In this document: one piece after another, positions 11,845 through 21,282 of the stretch | How the letters are laid out: each line of letters begins with the position of its first letter | Numbering within the stretch: the stretch's first letter is position 1 | IMG/VR virus record: IMGVR_UViG_3300042988_000485 | Span: 1-40,352 of that record | Direction: 5' to 3' (one strand) | DNA length: 40,352 nucleotides | Origin: a virus | Translations under genes and position numbers: made by a program | The notes under the pieces: generated by a model | Databases searched by the model: none | The model's input: the letters and a program-made list of their open reading frames with translations, nothing else | Told to the model about the DNA's origin: nothing

Positions 11845-12243
11845 CTACGCGAGCGCGCGCTTCTCTTTCTCAGCCCTGAATATCTCCGTAGCTTTTATCG
11901 AGCGGGGAAGGTTCGCCTTGACCCGACCGTTAGCCCCGGCAAGCATAGCCCATTCCGCTACGCCATGTAAAACTTCCATCCCCGGCTCAATAACTCCCGA
12001 CACCGCCATTAGATAGTCGTGGTACTTACACTCATGGTCCCGGACGCTCTCCGCAAGCCTAGCCGCGATGCGCTCAATCTCCTCCTCGGCAAGCGCCGAC
12101 TTCCGCACAAGCGCCACGCCGTCCTTCCCGACCTTCATACTAGCCCCACCGCTAACGATGGTCTTGATTATAGCATATACAATCAATAAAGCAAGGAGGA
12201 CGACGATTCCAGCGATCAGCATTTCCGGCCAGGTGTCAAGCAT
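11845..12243 (-). CDS. Membrane-anchored protein, 132 aa
   Basis: Residues about 8-31 (LIAGIVVLLALLIVYAIIKT) form one transmembrane helix, followed by a mainly helical cytoplasmic or periplasmic domain. That domain has a charged region (LAEEEIERIAARLAESVRDH) and a single Cys. Its position between the tail fibre and the lysin suggests a lysis accessory or an export-related protein. The family is not recognised. Confidence 0.7.
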   Translation of the reverse strand: MLDTWPEMLIAGIVVLLALLIVYAIIKTIVSGGASMKVGKDGVALVRKSALAEEEIERIAARLAESVRDHECKYHDYLMAVSGVIEPGMEVLHGVAEWAMLAGANGRVKANLPRSIKATEIFRAEKEKRALA

Positions 12244-12251
12244 GTTGCCTC

Positions 12252-14237
12252 CTATGTATTCCCGGTCAAGGTATTTCCCGTACCAAGGTCATTTATTTCC
12301 GTGTCGCAGCTTGTGTTTATATTCCCGCAAACATTATTATAGTTTGCGCCAGCTGCTAATGAAATACCATATCCAGTGCCGGCTCCTGTATTCGTCATAT
12401 TGGTTATATTGTTATTGCTTATTGAATTATATGTAGCGGTTACATATATTCCACGAGAGTTAGGAGCGCCGTTAAAATCATCGCCAATAATACGATTACC
12501 GACAATGGTGTTATAACTTCCAGCCACTGCAATTGGGTTCACCGAAGCAGAGCACGACCATGTTCCGGTGAATGTTATCATATTGCCATTACCACAATTA
12601 TTATCACCCGATACATAAACCCCATATACCGAAGCCGCACAAGTCCACGTTCCAGAAAATGTTATATTATTGCCAAAACATACAGTATTAGTTCCATCCC
12701 ATAAATATATAGCCACTGTAATTTTAGTAGAGCCAGAACTTGCAACCGTGCCACTAAAAACTATAGTATTGCCAGATATTGTTCCCTTTGTATGATATTG
12801 TGACATATATATTCCAAATAACTGACCAGTAGCTCCGTCGCCAATGATTGATATAGAATTATTACTAATATTTTTGCTAGTAGCGCCTCCGTTTATACCC
12901 ATGGCATCAGCAGTTGTAGTTATTTCTATATCGTTTTCGCTAATATTATTAGCGCTTGATATAATTGCCTTTGGAGCCGATCCGCTTAATGTTATTTTGT
13001 TTGTATATATATATGCTCCTGTAGTTGCAGAGGTTTCTATCCCTTGATAACCACCTATGATAACATTATGCGAAATATGGACGTTGCTACCTTGGTATAC
13101 ATATACTCCAGCCCCCCGAGTACTTGCATATGTCCCAGTAATATTTATTGACAAGTTGTCTACCATTGCATTCTCTATATCATTTAAATACACTACGTTT
13201 GACGTAGAATTAGCGCTTGCGTCAAAATGTATAATAGTTGCGCCACAGCCTTCGCCCACTAAGCTTACATTATCAAAATCCATTAGTATGGCATACGCGC
13301 TTGCCGATACAAGAGAAACATAATAATTTCCCTTTAATAGCTGCACCTTTCCAGCGCCCTCAGAGCCAACCTTAGCAAGAGCAGAATTGATAACTAATTC
13401 ATCATTAGTTCCCGTGCAGTGATAATCTGCTTGGTCTGGATTGTCAAACGGTGCAATGGTAACCATATTCGTCCTCGATAAGTCTTGATTCGGCAAGCCA
13501 GAAACGGCAAGCCGGGCGCGTGTCGAGGTAGACTTACTCCAAGCCCCAGACGGCACACGTACTGATAGAATAGTCTCCCCGATCCCGCCTACGGTCTTTT
13601 GACATGAGACCCCGCATATCCTGACATCAATGTCTACTAGTTCCTGCTCGCTGGTTCCAGTAGGCATGGTATGGCTAATCGTCAGGGTCCATAGGTCGCC
13701 CTCATCGAAATATGGATGCCAGCCCCTCAAAGCGAGCGTGTACATATCGTGCGGCTTTAGTTCCTTTTTCAGATAATCGCCTACGTCTTCAAGGTGAGCA
13801 TTGGACGCCATGAAGTCGTTAGCTACCTTATACTCTTTCTCCCCGCGCTTCTCTACGTCGCCATAGTCCGTATAATTCCACACCCTGCCCGTGCCTTCAC
13901 CTGAAAGCATGTAAACTATTTTGCCCTTAATAGCGAAGTTGCCAAGCTCTGATGGTGCGCCGGTATCGTTGTAAAACTGGATAGTTGCACGGTCAAGGTA
14001 TGAGGTCGTATCAAATATGCTAACCGCTAATGCAGGATTTCCTGGTTCAGCGGGCGAAAGGACCGCATCGGTCAAACCTACAATCTTTTTAGTGACTTCG
14101 GCTTTATGGTACTTGGCCTCCCAAGTGTTTTGCCGAGGAGCGGTTGCCGACTCGTTTCCGGGCGGCGGCTGTTCGCCGGTCGGATAACCTTCTCCGGTCA
14201 AAGGATTGATCTGATCAAACTGCGTAAACTCAATCAT
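12252..14237 (-). CDS. Tail fibre/spike with right-handed beta-helix, 661 aa
   Basis: Residues about 1-230 look like a virion-binding and beta-sandwich region. From about 260 the protein becomes a parallel beta-helix of the pectate-lyase type: repeated Asn-rich rungs such as NVHISHNVIIGGYQGIETSA and NISENDIEI, many N-I-S/T steps and VSLVGEGCGATIIHFDA at the helix entry. Such spikes bind or cleave surface polysaccharide; no catalytic residues can be named. The DNA of this region is visibly AT-richer than its neighbours, which fits exchange of receptor-binding modules. Confidence 0.8.
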   Translation of the reverse strand: MIEFTQFDQINPLTGEGYPTGEQPPPGNESATAPRQNTWEAKYHKAEVTKKIVGLTDAVLSPAEPGNPALAVSIFDTTSYLDRATIQFYNDTGAPSELGNFAIKGKIVYMLSGEGTGRVWNYTDYGDVEKRGEKEYKVANDFMASNAHLEDVGDYLKKELKPHDMYTLALRGWHPYFDEGDLWTLTISHTMPTGTSEQELVDIDVRICGVSCQKTVGGIGETILSVRVPSGAWSKSTSTRARLAVSGLPNQDLSRTNMVTIAPFDNPDQADYHCTGTNDELVINSALAKVGSEGAGKVQLLKGNYYVSLVSASAYAILMDFDNVSLVGEGCGATIIHFDASANSTSNVVYLNDIENAMVDNLSINITGTYASTRGAGVYVYQGSNVHISHNVIIGGYQGIETSATTGAYIYTNKITLSGSAPKAIISSANNISENDIEITTTADAMGINGGATSKNISNNSISIIGDGATGQLFGIYMSQYHTKGTISGNTIVFSGTVASSGSTKITVAIYLWDGTNTVCFGNNITFSGTWTCAASVYGVYVSGDNNCGNGNMITFTGTWSCSASVNPIAVAGSYNTIVGNRIIGDDFNGAPNSRGIYVTATYNSISNNNITNMTNTGAGTGYGISLAAGANYNNVCGNINTSCDTEINDLGTGNTLTGNT

Positions 14238-16426
14238 TTTGACCTCTTTGCAATTACAATCGTTCCGGTATCAGCATAGACGCATTCTAGACCGGTAGGC
14301 TCTACAGCTATGTCAGGGAAATAATCTGTATTCGGCAGGTTGTAATAGAACTCTGTACCCTCCGTGTTCTCGTTCCCTACCAGCGCCGACTTTGCTTCCC
14401 ATAGGCAAGAGAGCGCCGAACCCTTATAGTAGTAGACACCTTCCACGGTTATCTTGTTTGCAATTGGATTCTGAGTGGTAGTAGCCTTTCCGAATACATC
14501 AGGGATAACGCCCCTTGATACAGTCTCATCATCGCTTGTCATATGCGACGCCATTTCAAGCGTGCCGTGTTTTGTAATGTGCATGTATCGCGCGAGGCTT
14601 GCGTCTGCTACTTCCTTCGCTCTATCCAGGGCTACACCGTTACGGTCTATGAATCCCCACGGGATTTGATATGGCACGTCTTCCGAGACGCATCCAATCT
14701 GTAGATACGTTCCGCTCGCCTCATTAGCCGCGGCACACACCCCGGCCGTGCCATCTGTTGCGTTTTGGACGTAGAACTGTTTGCTTAGACCTTGTGTCAG
14801 CATAACGCCATCGTATCGGCTATCAAGAGAGTCAGTAGTAATAGTAAGTTTCACAGAATCACGAGAAGCGTCAACAAGCGTATGGGTTAGATAATACATA
14901 GCCCAACCCGTACCGGAATGCGTTTCGGTTCCCGAAGTGTATGACCCTCCTGTTACTCCGTCATATTCCTGGATCTTAAAAGTAATCGAGTTGCCATCTT
15001 CAAGGTATACAAACGCTTGCAGCGTCAATGACATGCCTTCATCGAATGTAGGCTGTGCGGCGGTGTCGGATATGCTCTGAATCAATGACAGATTCCCTGG
15101 GGCTCCGGTCAAGTTGCAAGAATACGTCCCAAATAACGGCCTAGTGGAACTACGTGCAATCGCCGCGCCGGTTCCCGCGCATGTCCAGCTATTCCCGATG
15201 GTCGTATTTTCAAATCCACTATTCCCGACGTAATTGTAGATTTCCTTTTTAGCCGATAACCAGACAAACTCATGCCAAAGTGAATTATTACTAGGCGTAG
15301 CCCTGGCGAGATAGTAATTATCAAACGTCCGCGCGGTCCGTACCCTACGCCTGACAAGCTGCTTCATAAAGTCGTCTGCTGATATATGAACTATAGTAAG
15401 CTGACCAACATTGGTTGACGGCTGGAAAGTTCCAGCATCGCACGTACCGTAAAATAGCTGTTCGAACGGCGCATCGGTCGCTTCGGCTATCGAGAATAAA
15501 GGCTGTTCGATTGTAAGGCCGATGCTATTCGCTAGATACTTTTGGCTAGCGGTCCCGTTGTACGATCCAGACTCAGGCGCATACGTTGCGTATTGATCGG
15601 TACAAAACTCGCCAGACTGAGATCGGAGCGCAGCCTTGGCCGTTGTGGCCTTGTACCCATCTTTTGATTCAAAGCCTAATGAATGGCAGTATGGCTTAGT
15701 TACGTCGCATCTCGTCCGGCCTATCGCACACTGTTGGAAGCCCCAATAGGCATGTTCGTTGTTAATGTTTTGGAAATGGTTTAGAATCTGAGCGGCGGTC
15801 GCTTCTAATCCAGGATATACTTTTATATAATTGATATAGCAGTCTACATTATTTCCAGGGGAGAAAAGACAGAGCTTGCGGATATTATTCATGAATACGT
15901 TAGTAGTTACAGCTAATGCGCCGTTATTATAAATGGTGATAGAACCGAGGCTAACAACTACCGTAAGCCTATGCCACGTTTGAAGTGTTGCGTCAGAAAC
16001 ATATTGATGCGCCAATTGTGCCGAAGCGGTAGTTATCGCGGCTCCACCGGCTCCGGCCAGATTCTGGTACACCTTTACGCCGAGCTTGTCACTCGTAGCG
16101 TCGTAGTAGAGCGCCACATACGCCCCATCATACGCATCGGCGTAGAACTTGCAGAACATTTGATCGGTCGCCACATCATACGCAAAGTTCGGCTTGACGT
16201 AGCATTCAAACGTAATAGGGACCGTAAACGGGTAGCACGTGTAGAATGTAGATTGATCGAGGCTATATCCGCCTTGCGCCGGTTCATCTACCGCGTTCGT
16301 GTAGTATGTATCAGTGCCAGATATAGGAGCATACTCGATCCTGCGAGGGTCTATGTATACCCGGGTTTCCTGAGTAGCAGAGGCAGAGAGTCTTCCACGG
16401 GCAAGCGCTGAAAGATTTTTAATCAT
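14234..16426 (-). CDS. Tail tip/receptor-binding protein with LamG-like domain, 730 aa
   Basis: Residues about 50-215 form a concanavalin/LamG-like sandwich (FTVPITFECYVKPNFAYD, FYADAYDGAYVALYYD, WHRLTVVVSLGSITIYNNGA). A second carbohydrate-binding-like jelly roll is seen around 400-520 (GNSGFENTTIGNSWTCAGTG). Both domain types bind sugars. It follows the tape measure and overlaps the beta-helix fibre by ATGA, the usual place of baseplate or tip proteins. The exact subunit identity is not certain. Confidence 0.7.
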   Translation of the reverse strand: MIKNLSALARGRLSASATQETRVYIDPRRIEYAPISGTDTYYTNAVDEPAQGGYSLDQSTFYTCYPFTVPITFECYVKPNFAYDVATDQMFCKFYADAYDGAYVALYYDATSDKLGVKVYQNLAGAGGAAITTASAQLAHQYVSDATLQTWHRLTVVVSLGSITIYNNGALAVTTNVFMNNIRKLCLFSPGNNVDCYINYIKVYPGLEATAAQILNHFQNINNEHAYWGFQQCAIGRTRCDVTKPYCHSLGFESKDGYKATTAKAALRSQSGEFCTDQYATYAPESGSYNGTASQKYLANSIGLTIEQPLFSIAEATDAPFEQLFYGTCDAGTFQPSTNVGQLTIVHISADDFMKQLVRRRVRTARTFDNYYLARATPSNNSLWHEFVWLSAKKEIYNYVGNSGFENTTIGNSWTCAGTGAAIARSSTRPLFGTYSCNLTGAPGNLSLIQSISDTAAQPTFDEGMSLTLQAFVYLEDGNSITFKIQEYDGVTGGSYTSGTETHSGTGWAMYYLTHTLVDASRDSVKLTITTDSLDSRYDGVMLTQGLSKQFYVQNATDGTAGVCAAANEASGTYLQIGCVSEDVPYQIPWGFIDRNGVALDRAKEVADASLARYMHITKHGTLEMASHMTSDDETVSRGVIPDVFGKATTTQNPIANKITVEGVYYYKGSALSCLWEAKSALVGNENTEGTEFYYNLPNTDYFPDIAVEPTGLECVYADTGTIVIAKRSK

Positions 16427-18279
16427 TACCAGTCCCTCGATGAGGCTGCCACGGTGCCACGGATTCTAGAGGATAATTCCTTTTCAGAAACAAGCGAACC
16501 ATGAACGATATATGTGACACCTCCAACTCCTTTGTTTCCGCCAAGCGGTATAACTGCCTCAGACCTTCCAGCCTCGCCAAGGAGCGCAAGCGTTCCGCCC
16601 GGCCTTGCAGGAACAATACCACCCTTAGCCATAGGTATTGCTTTTACTAGTCCGGCCGCAGCGTATCCAGCCGCAGCTACCGCAGCATATCCAGCCGCTC
16701 CGGCAGGGTTGAACGTAGGGCCAGGGACAAGCGCGGCAAGAGCTAGCGCGGACCATTCCTTGGCGAATGCGGTTATGACTGCAGCTATGGCATTCAATCC
16801 AGCCTTCCCAAATGCCTTCCAGCCTTCCTCGCCGGTAATAAGAGCCGTTCCAAAAGCCTCAGCCAAGGTCATTGCCTGATCCATGACCGCCTGAGTAATA
16901 GCCTTTTGCATGGCTTCGGTTTGTTCAAGCTTTTCAAGGTACTGACCGGCGCCTTCCGCGCCCTCTTCCCATAACGCGCCTTGAAGATACGCAAGCCGCT
17001 GGGCCTCTGCATTAAGCGCTTTTTTATTTTCGATTATCTTGTTGTCAAGATCGATCTGCCGCTGAGTGGCTTCGGCTATCATCTCTTGCGCTCTTTCCTC
17101 TACCGCGGAACGCGACTCTATAGCTCTTTCTTTAGCCTCTTCGTTTGCAATTGCATCCTGTATTCTTTTTGTTTCATCATCAGCTACTTTTTTTCGCTTA
17201 GCGTTGTCTTCGCCTTCTTTCTTAATAGCTATTTCGTTCATGTTCATCAAGCGGACGCGGAGGTTTAATAATTCCTGATAGTGCCGTTGCTGCTTTTCTG
17301 TTCCCCTAGCCCATTCCCCATATATATTTTGATTGTTATCTTTTAACTTTTTCATTTCTTCGCCAATGGCTTGTATGGCCATTTTGGCATTATTGCTATC
17401 TAATAATTCTCCAGGCTTTAATTCCTTCAGATCAAGCTGAATTCCTACTATAATAGTTTCGTTTGAAATCTTATCTGCTATATCATTAAATAGTTCCGTT
17501 ATCCCCGATTGTTTCGCCATCAACGCCAAGCTTTTACCGAAAGCTTCGTTAACCTCTCCTATTGCCTTTTTAAGCTGTAAATATGATCCTGTAGCCGTAT
17601 TCGCAGCGCTAGCAGCAGCTCCGCCAAATTGGCTATTCAATTCTCCTATAATTACCCGTTGCGCTGATGCTAAATCATTAATATCTATGAATTGCTTAAT
17701 AAGTTTTTCCTGAGCATCAGTAAGCTGTACACCAACCCGGCGCAATGCGGAAAGTCCCTGTACTGGATCATTTAATGCTTTCCCTACTAAAACAGTAGCG
17801 CTTTGAAGATCCATTTTCATGACGGTAGCCATATCAGCTATAGCGCTAGTAGCTTGCGGGAATATAGTCTGCCCTATTTGTTTAAATGTTAACAGAACAG
17901 CCTGTGCTTGATTTATTGCATCATCATCAAAAAGGGTAAGCTTAGAAAGCTTTTCCGCAGATTCAACTAACTGAACTAATGACATATCGGAGCCAGTAGA
18001 TTTAAGCGTAGACTTTAGGTTTGAAAGCGACCTTTCAGATTCAACAGCACCCATAATAAGACTATCTATAGACGCGGCTACACCCTTTATTGCTCCGATA
18101 AGCATCCTAGCACCTGCGACTGGACCCTGCATGACATCTCGCATTTTAGAGAATGTTTTTGCTAGCTTAGACCCTTTGGTTTCTGCTGAATCGGTCGTCT
18201 TGCTAAGCTTATCTAAATTAGAAATAGCCTTTGATACTTCGGCTTCAACGAGGATTTTCAGTTCATCAGTTATTGCCAT
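16426..18279 (-). CDS. Tail tape measure protein, 617 aa
   Basis: The protein is helical throughout, with the family phrase LNDPVQGLSALRRVGVQLT, a large coiled region (about 300-440), and Ala-rich hydrophobic stretches (LALAALVPGPTFNPAGAAGY). The C-terminal AKGGIVPARPGG and LGEAGRSEAVIPLGG are typical of phage tape measures. It sets tail length; 617 aa is short for a siphovirus and implies a tail of roughly 90 nm by the usual 1.5 Angstrom per residue rule. The start lies inside the frameshifted tail chaperone gene, as in lambda. Confidence 0.93.
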   Translation of the reverse strand: MAITDELKILVEAEVSKAISNLDKLSKTTDSAETKGSKLAKTFSKMRDVMQGPVAGARMLIGAIKGVAASIDSLIMGAVESERSLSNLKSTLKSTGSDMSLVQLVESAEKLSKLTLFDDDAINQAQAVLLTFKQIGQTIFPQATSAIADMATVMKMDLQSATVLVGKALNDPVQGLSALRRVGVQLTDAQEKLIKQFIDINDLASAQRVIIGELNSQFGGAAASAANTATGSYLQLKKAIGEVNEAFGKSLALMAKQSGITELFNDIADKISNETIIVGIQLDLKELKPGELLDSNNAKMAIQAIGEEMKKLKDNNQNIYGEWARGTEKQQRHYQELLNLRVRLMNMNEIAIKKEGEDNAKRKKVADDETKRIQDAIANEEAKERAIESRSAVEERAQEMIAEATQRQIDLDNKIIENKKALNAEAQRLAYLQGALWEEGAEGAGQYLEKLEQTEAMQKAITQAVMDQAMTLAEAFGTALITGEEGWKAFGKAGLNAIAAVITAFAKEWSALALAALVPGPTFNPAGAAGYAAVAAAGYAAAGLVKAIPMAKGGIVPARPGGTLALLGEAGRSEAVIPLGGNKGVGGVTYIVHGSLVSEKELSSRIRGTVAASSRDW

Positions 18280-18918
18280 GCTGTTTCTCCCGTTGCGCAG
18301 CGCATCTATCTAGTATCTCGATACACGCCAATTGCTGCGGCGTGCATCTTCGCCAATCGCCTAATCCGTGCGCCTTGACCATCTTCCAGAATCTAATGGC
18401 AAGCCAAACGTCCGCACGGTCATAGCTGTCGAACTCTTCCCCTTTAACCTCGTAAGCGTTCCCGCCGTCTGATAGTTGACGCCCAGCAGGAACTACGATC
18501 CATTCAGGCCGCTCCCTGCCAGGGCTTAGCCATCCGCCTACCCATAATGAGTAGGCAATGGCTAGTTTTTTTCGTCAGGCTCTCCGACGCCGTCCATCAT
18601 GTTCTTGATATGCAGCGCCACTTCCGACATCATCCGAGCCATCCAGGTAGGGCCCCGGAGCGCTAGCCACTCCGCAGCGGTTGTAGCGTCCGGGTATCCT
18701 TCAATCTTCGTAACTCCCCGCCTGAAATATTCAGCCGAGTTGATCTTGATTTTTACCCGAGGATTTTTACCCGAACCGATATGGGTATACTCGTAATACT
18801 CAAGCTCGGCCTGTTCATCGATGGTCAAGAATTGGAGATAGAACTTGATAGGGCTTTCCGCCTTCGCGTTCCCATTCTCCTCTGGAATAAAAACCTCATT
18901 CGCATTCGTGTTAAGCAT
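18266..18918 (-). CDS. Tail assembly chaperone fusion (gpGT-like) made by -1 frameshift, 217 aa
   Basis: Translation of the 118-aa chaperone can slip back one base at A AAA AAC (18571-18565) just before its TAG and continue for 99 aa (LAIAYSLWVGGWLSPGRERP ... EILDRCAAQREK) to the TGA at 18266, inside the start of the tape measure gene. An 8-bp hairpin lies 8 nt downstream. This is the arrangement of lambda G/GT, where the fusion product loads onto the tape measure. The extension has no ribosome binding site of its own. The fusion length is from direct codon counting. Confidence 0.88.
18536..18571 (-). promoter_or_regulatory. Programmed -1 ribosomal frameshift site
   Basis: The slippery heptamer A AAA AAC (18571-18565) is in the correct zero frame (GAA AAA AAC TAG). 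Eight nt later a hairpin begins: GCCUACUC / GGGUAGGC with loop AUUAU (18556-18536). An outer AGCCAU/AUGGCU stem (18563-18558 with 18533-18528) can extend it. Confidence 0.9.
18562..18918 (-). CDS. Tail assembly chaperone (gpG-like), 118 aa
   Basis: This is the unshifted product: MLNTNANEVFIPEENGNAKA ... EVALHIKNMMDGVGEPDEKN. AGGAGGGTCTTT precedes the ATG. Position between the tail tube and the tape measure, and the slippery end of the gene, identify it by synteny with lambda gpG; the sequence itself is not diagnostic. Confidence 0.85.
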   Translation of the reverse strand: MLNTNANEVFIPEENGNAKAESPIKFYLQFLTIDEQAELEYYEYTHIGSGKNPRVKIKINSAEYFRRGVTKIEGYPDATTAAEWLALRGPTWMARMMSEVALHIKNMMDGVGEPDEKN

Positions 18919-18940
18919 AAAGACCCTCCTTTATTCTTCT

Positions 18941-19375
18941 TTAGGCCAGCGTGGGAAGATGCGTCATGTTCATCTTCGCAGAGAACGTAGACTTCCCGCC
19001 CGCAGTAGAACCAGTGTCGGTCCCGCTGATATATCCGCGCAAGGTGAACGTCTTCCCGCCGTCGAAAAGCTTGATAACCTGCGGCGCAACGGAAGAACAA
19101 ACAAGCGCGTTAAATATAGCCAGCTGCTGAGCGTTGGTCAGATCGAGCCCACCGGAGAAGTCAAGGCTATACGAAGGCATTCCGGGAATAACCTTTTTCA
19201 GCTTGTCCCCGAAGCCGGTATACTCGATGTCTTCTCGCGTCCAGCTTTTGCTATAGGTATCGATATAGGGAATGGTCGTACAGGTTCCACCCGATATCGA
19301 AATCACGTCAGCAGTACACGTGCAGGTACCTCCGGTAAGGCGCTTAATCGTGACAGTAAAACCAGTAGTAACCAT
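18941..19375 (-). CDS. Major tail tube protein, 144 aa
   Basis: The protein is beta-rich with Gly, Thr and Ser (MVTTGFTVTIKRLTGGTCTC, YISGTDTGSTAGGKSTFSAK). Its size and its place directly before the tail chaperones are those of siphovirus tail tube proteins. GAGGAG lies nine bases before the ATG. No sequence family is certain; the call is from fold-like composition and synteny. Confidence 0.75.
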   Translation of the reverse strand: MVTTGFTVTIKRLTGGTCTCTADVISISGGTCTTIPYIDTYSKSWTREDIEYTGFGDKLKKVIPGMPSYSLDFSGGLDLTNAQQLAIFNALVCSSVAPQVIKLFDGGKTFTLRGYISGTDTGSTAGGKSTFSAKMNMTHLPTLA

Positions 19376-19377
19376 GG

Positions 19378-19998
19378 TTAATGTCTCCTCTCAACTTGGT
19401 TTAGCGTTTCCATAACGCCCCGAGAATATGCTATACGCTCGCGCGCGATGATTAGGTTTTCCTGATCGTTCGCCGTCTGCGATTCAAGCCGATTCCTCAT
19501 GTATCGCAAGTAATCCTTTCCGTCGTCTTCGTAAGCGTAGGTCTTGCAGGTATCGTATAAAAGCCCGCCCTCGGGTATTACAATCTTAGCGCCTACCGCC
19601 GTAGCGAAACCCATCATCCAGTAGAACATATTCCGGCGCGAGTATTCAGCGTCAGCGGAGAAGTCTACGCCATAGAGCCATATCTCCTCATAACCGCGCA
19701 TGATGGCATAAGCCAGGATCATTACTACCGTACCGTTGAACCGTTTCCCGTAGTTCTTTTCAAGCTCCTCGATAGGGAACCGCTCTCCGTTCGGTATCGT
19801 CACTTCCTTCATGTAAATCTTGCACCCAAGGGCTTGAAGTTTTTCAGGACTATATACTCCGTCGTGAATCTCGAAACAAGCATCGACCCTAGGTAGTTCC
19901 TGTCCTACGCTAAACGTTGACCATATGTCGAAGGTCTTATCCTCGAACGGTGCATTGAGTCGCGTAGAACCGCCGCCAACTATTGCTAGCTTATTCAT
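19378..19998 (-). CDS. Rossmann-like MptE/DUF115-type protein, 206 aa
   Basis: The N-terminus LAIVGGGSTRLNAPFEDKTF with DIWSTFSVGQELPRVDACFE and later EEIWLYGVDFSADAEY and AKIVIPEGGLL matches a phage family I know as related to DUF115/MptE-like or glycosyltransferase-like nucleotide binders. Members occur in phage structural gene clusters. The reaction is unknown; a role in decorating virion or host sugars is a guess. It is inserted between the tail tube and tail-completion genes, overlapping the 57-aa gene by ATGA. Confidence 0.7.
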   Translation of the reverse strand: MNKLAIVGGGSTRLNAPFEDKTFDIWSTFSVGQELPRVDACFEIHDGVYSPEKLQALGCKIYMKEVTIPNGERFPIEELEKNYGKRFNGTVVMILAYAIMRGYEEIWLYGVDFSADAEYSRRNMFYWMMGFATAVGAKIVIPEGGLLYDTCKTYAYEDDGKDYLRYMRNRLESQTANDQENLIIARERIAYSRGVMETLNQVERRH

Positions 19999-20168
19999 GC
20001 GCCCGCCTTGATCTTGGGTGACTTCCCGAGCGCCGCGAGAGCATAGGTCATGACCGGCTGGCCTCCGTCTACGGCAAGCTGAGTCTTGAACTCGAAGCCG
20101 TCTATATTGGCTTCAATCTCTCGATACCCCGTAATTTCCGTTTCCTGTTCATCAAAAATAATCTTCAT
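19995..20168 (-). CDS. Small hypothetical protein of the tail module, 57 aa
   Basis: MKIIFDEQETEITGYREIEA... reads as a compact beta protein ending in a basic tail (LGKSPKIKAGA). GGGGGAAGCG precedes the ATG at 20168, and the stop overlaps the next ATG. It lies between the tail terminator and the Rossmann-like protein. Function unknown. Confidence 0.75.
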   Translation of the reverse strand: MKIIFDEQETEITGYREIEANIDGFEFKTQLAVDGGQPVMTYALAALGKSPKIKAGA

Positions 20169-20177
20169 CGCTTCCCC

Positions 20178-20570
20178 CTATGTATAGCTATACTCGATCT
20201 CGTATTCAGCGGTGAACACGTATCGCTTAGTATCCTCGTTGTAAACTTCGCGCATCCCAGCAGGCATAATGCTATAGACTGTCATCCCGCCTATCGTTCC
20301 ATTCTTTCCACGCAAGAGGGTCCGAACAGCGAGTATTCCAGTCCTGGCCGCTGCCTTTTTATCTCCTACCGAGTCAAACTGTATCCGGGCTTTCCCTGTA
20401 TCTGTAGCGCTAAATGAATGCACTCCGTCAGTGTCAATGATATTCCGATAAACAAGGTACGGAAGCACGGTAAGGTCTTCCGCCTTCATCCAGTGAATGC
20501 GCGTAGAGTAAACATTGGTAACAGGCGTAGACCCTTTTAATGCGGTATCAAGCGCGGCTTCGATATTCAC
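20178..20570 (-). CDS. Tail completion/terminator protein (DUF3168-like), 130 aa
   Basis: MNIEAALDTALKGSTPVTNV, LPYLVYRNI, RIQFDSVGDKKAAARTGILA and a beta-rich end (YVFTAEYEIEYSYT) follow the pattern of DUF3168 tail terminator proteins (gpU-like fold) that cap the tail tube. Length is normal. It overlaps the HK97 gp10-like gene by ATGA. Confidence 0.8.
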   Translation of the reverse strand: MNIEAALDTALKGSTPVTNVYSTRIHWMKAEDLTVLPYLVYRNIIDTDGVHSFSATDTGKARIQFDSVGDKKAAARTGILAVRTLLRGKNGTIGGMTVYSIMPAGMREVYNEDTKRYVFTAEYEIEYSYT

Positions 20571-20968
20571 TTAACCGCCTCCTGCAGCGCCTGCGATAAA
20601 ACGCCCGCGTTGAACTGATGCACCTTATCTTTAGTCTGATAGACCGCTATTCGCATGTACGGTTGCATTGGATAATTTGGCATGTCTGGTCTGCCATATT
20701 CGACCGCTGCAGCGTATTCGAGATTGGTCCCTATATGCGCGGTATTGCTATCTCCGGGCGCGCTCACGGTCTCGCTCTCGTTTGCTTTTTCCCCGGGCTG
20801 GCTATTGAGCCCACCATTCGTGCTCGATAGCTTCCAGCTTATAGAGTTGCGTAAATGTCCAGTTAAAACAGGTGCATCTAGTACCGCTTGTCCGTGGACG
20901 ATAACGCACGTTCCCGCGAGCATTTTCCTAACTGTCTCCGGCCCAAGCGCCTTGGCATAATCACGCAT
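20567..20968 (-). CDS. HK97 gp10-like neck/tail-completion protein, 133 aa
   Basis: The family phrases APVLTGHLRNSISW, IGTNLEYAAAVEYG and YMRIAVYQTKDKV are clear. HK97 gp10-like proteins act at the head-tail junction. The gene abuts the preceding neck gene and overlaps the tail terminator gene. Confidence 0.88.
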   Translation of the reverse strand: MRDYAKALGPETVRKMLAGTCVIVHGQAVLDAPVLTGHLRNSISWKLSSTNGGLNSQPGEKANESETVSAPGDSNTAHIGTNLEYAAAVEYGRPDMPNYPMQPYMRIAVYQTKDKVHQFNAGVLSQALQEAVK

Positions 20969-21282
20969 TAGAGCACCTCCTTACAGAGGATCTCTTGATG
21001 ATGGCCGGCCTTGATATAAGAGGGACGGACGAAGACGACATCGAAGCGCCGGGTTCCGTACCCTATTTTATTCGCCGTTGTAACCGTAGTGGCAACGCTT
21101 GTCATGATCTTGTGGGTAGGGTGATAGACCGTAGCCCCATCCTGGAATGATTCATGCCCTGAAACAGTTCCCCACGCGCCCGAGAAGCTTGTACAAGTAC
21201 ACGTATTCCCCTCATATGGGAACGTGCAAGAGAGTGATTGAGTAATCTTGGAAAAGGTATACTTATACCATTTGTCAATCAA
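20968..21282 (-). CDS. Neck/head-closure protein candidate, 104 aa
   Basis: MIDKWYKYTFSKITQSLSCT..., TVYHPTHKIMTSVA and FDVVFVRPSYIKAGHHQEIL suggest a small beta-barrel of the head-closure type, and the gene lies exactly where head-closure proteins are encoded (after the gp6-like connector, before gp10). Identity rests mainly on synteny. Confidence 0.65.
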   Translation of the reverse strand: MIDKWYKYTFSKITQSLSCTFPYEGNTCTCTSFSGAWGTVSGHESFQDGATVYHPTHKIMTSVATTVTTANKIGYGTRRFDVVFVRPSYIKAGHHQEILCKEVL

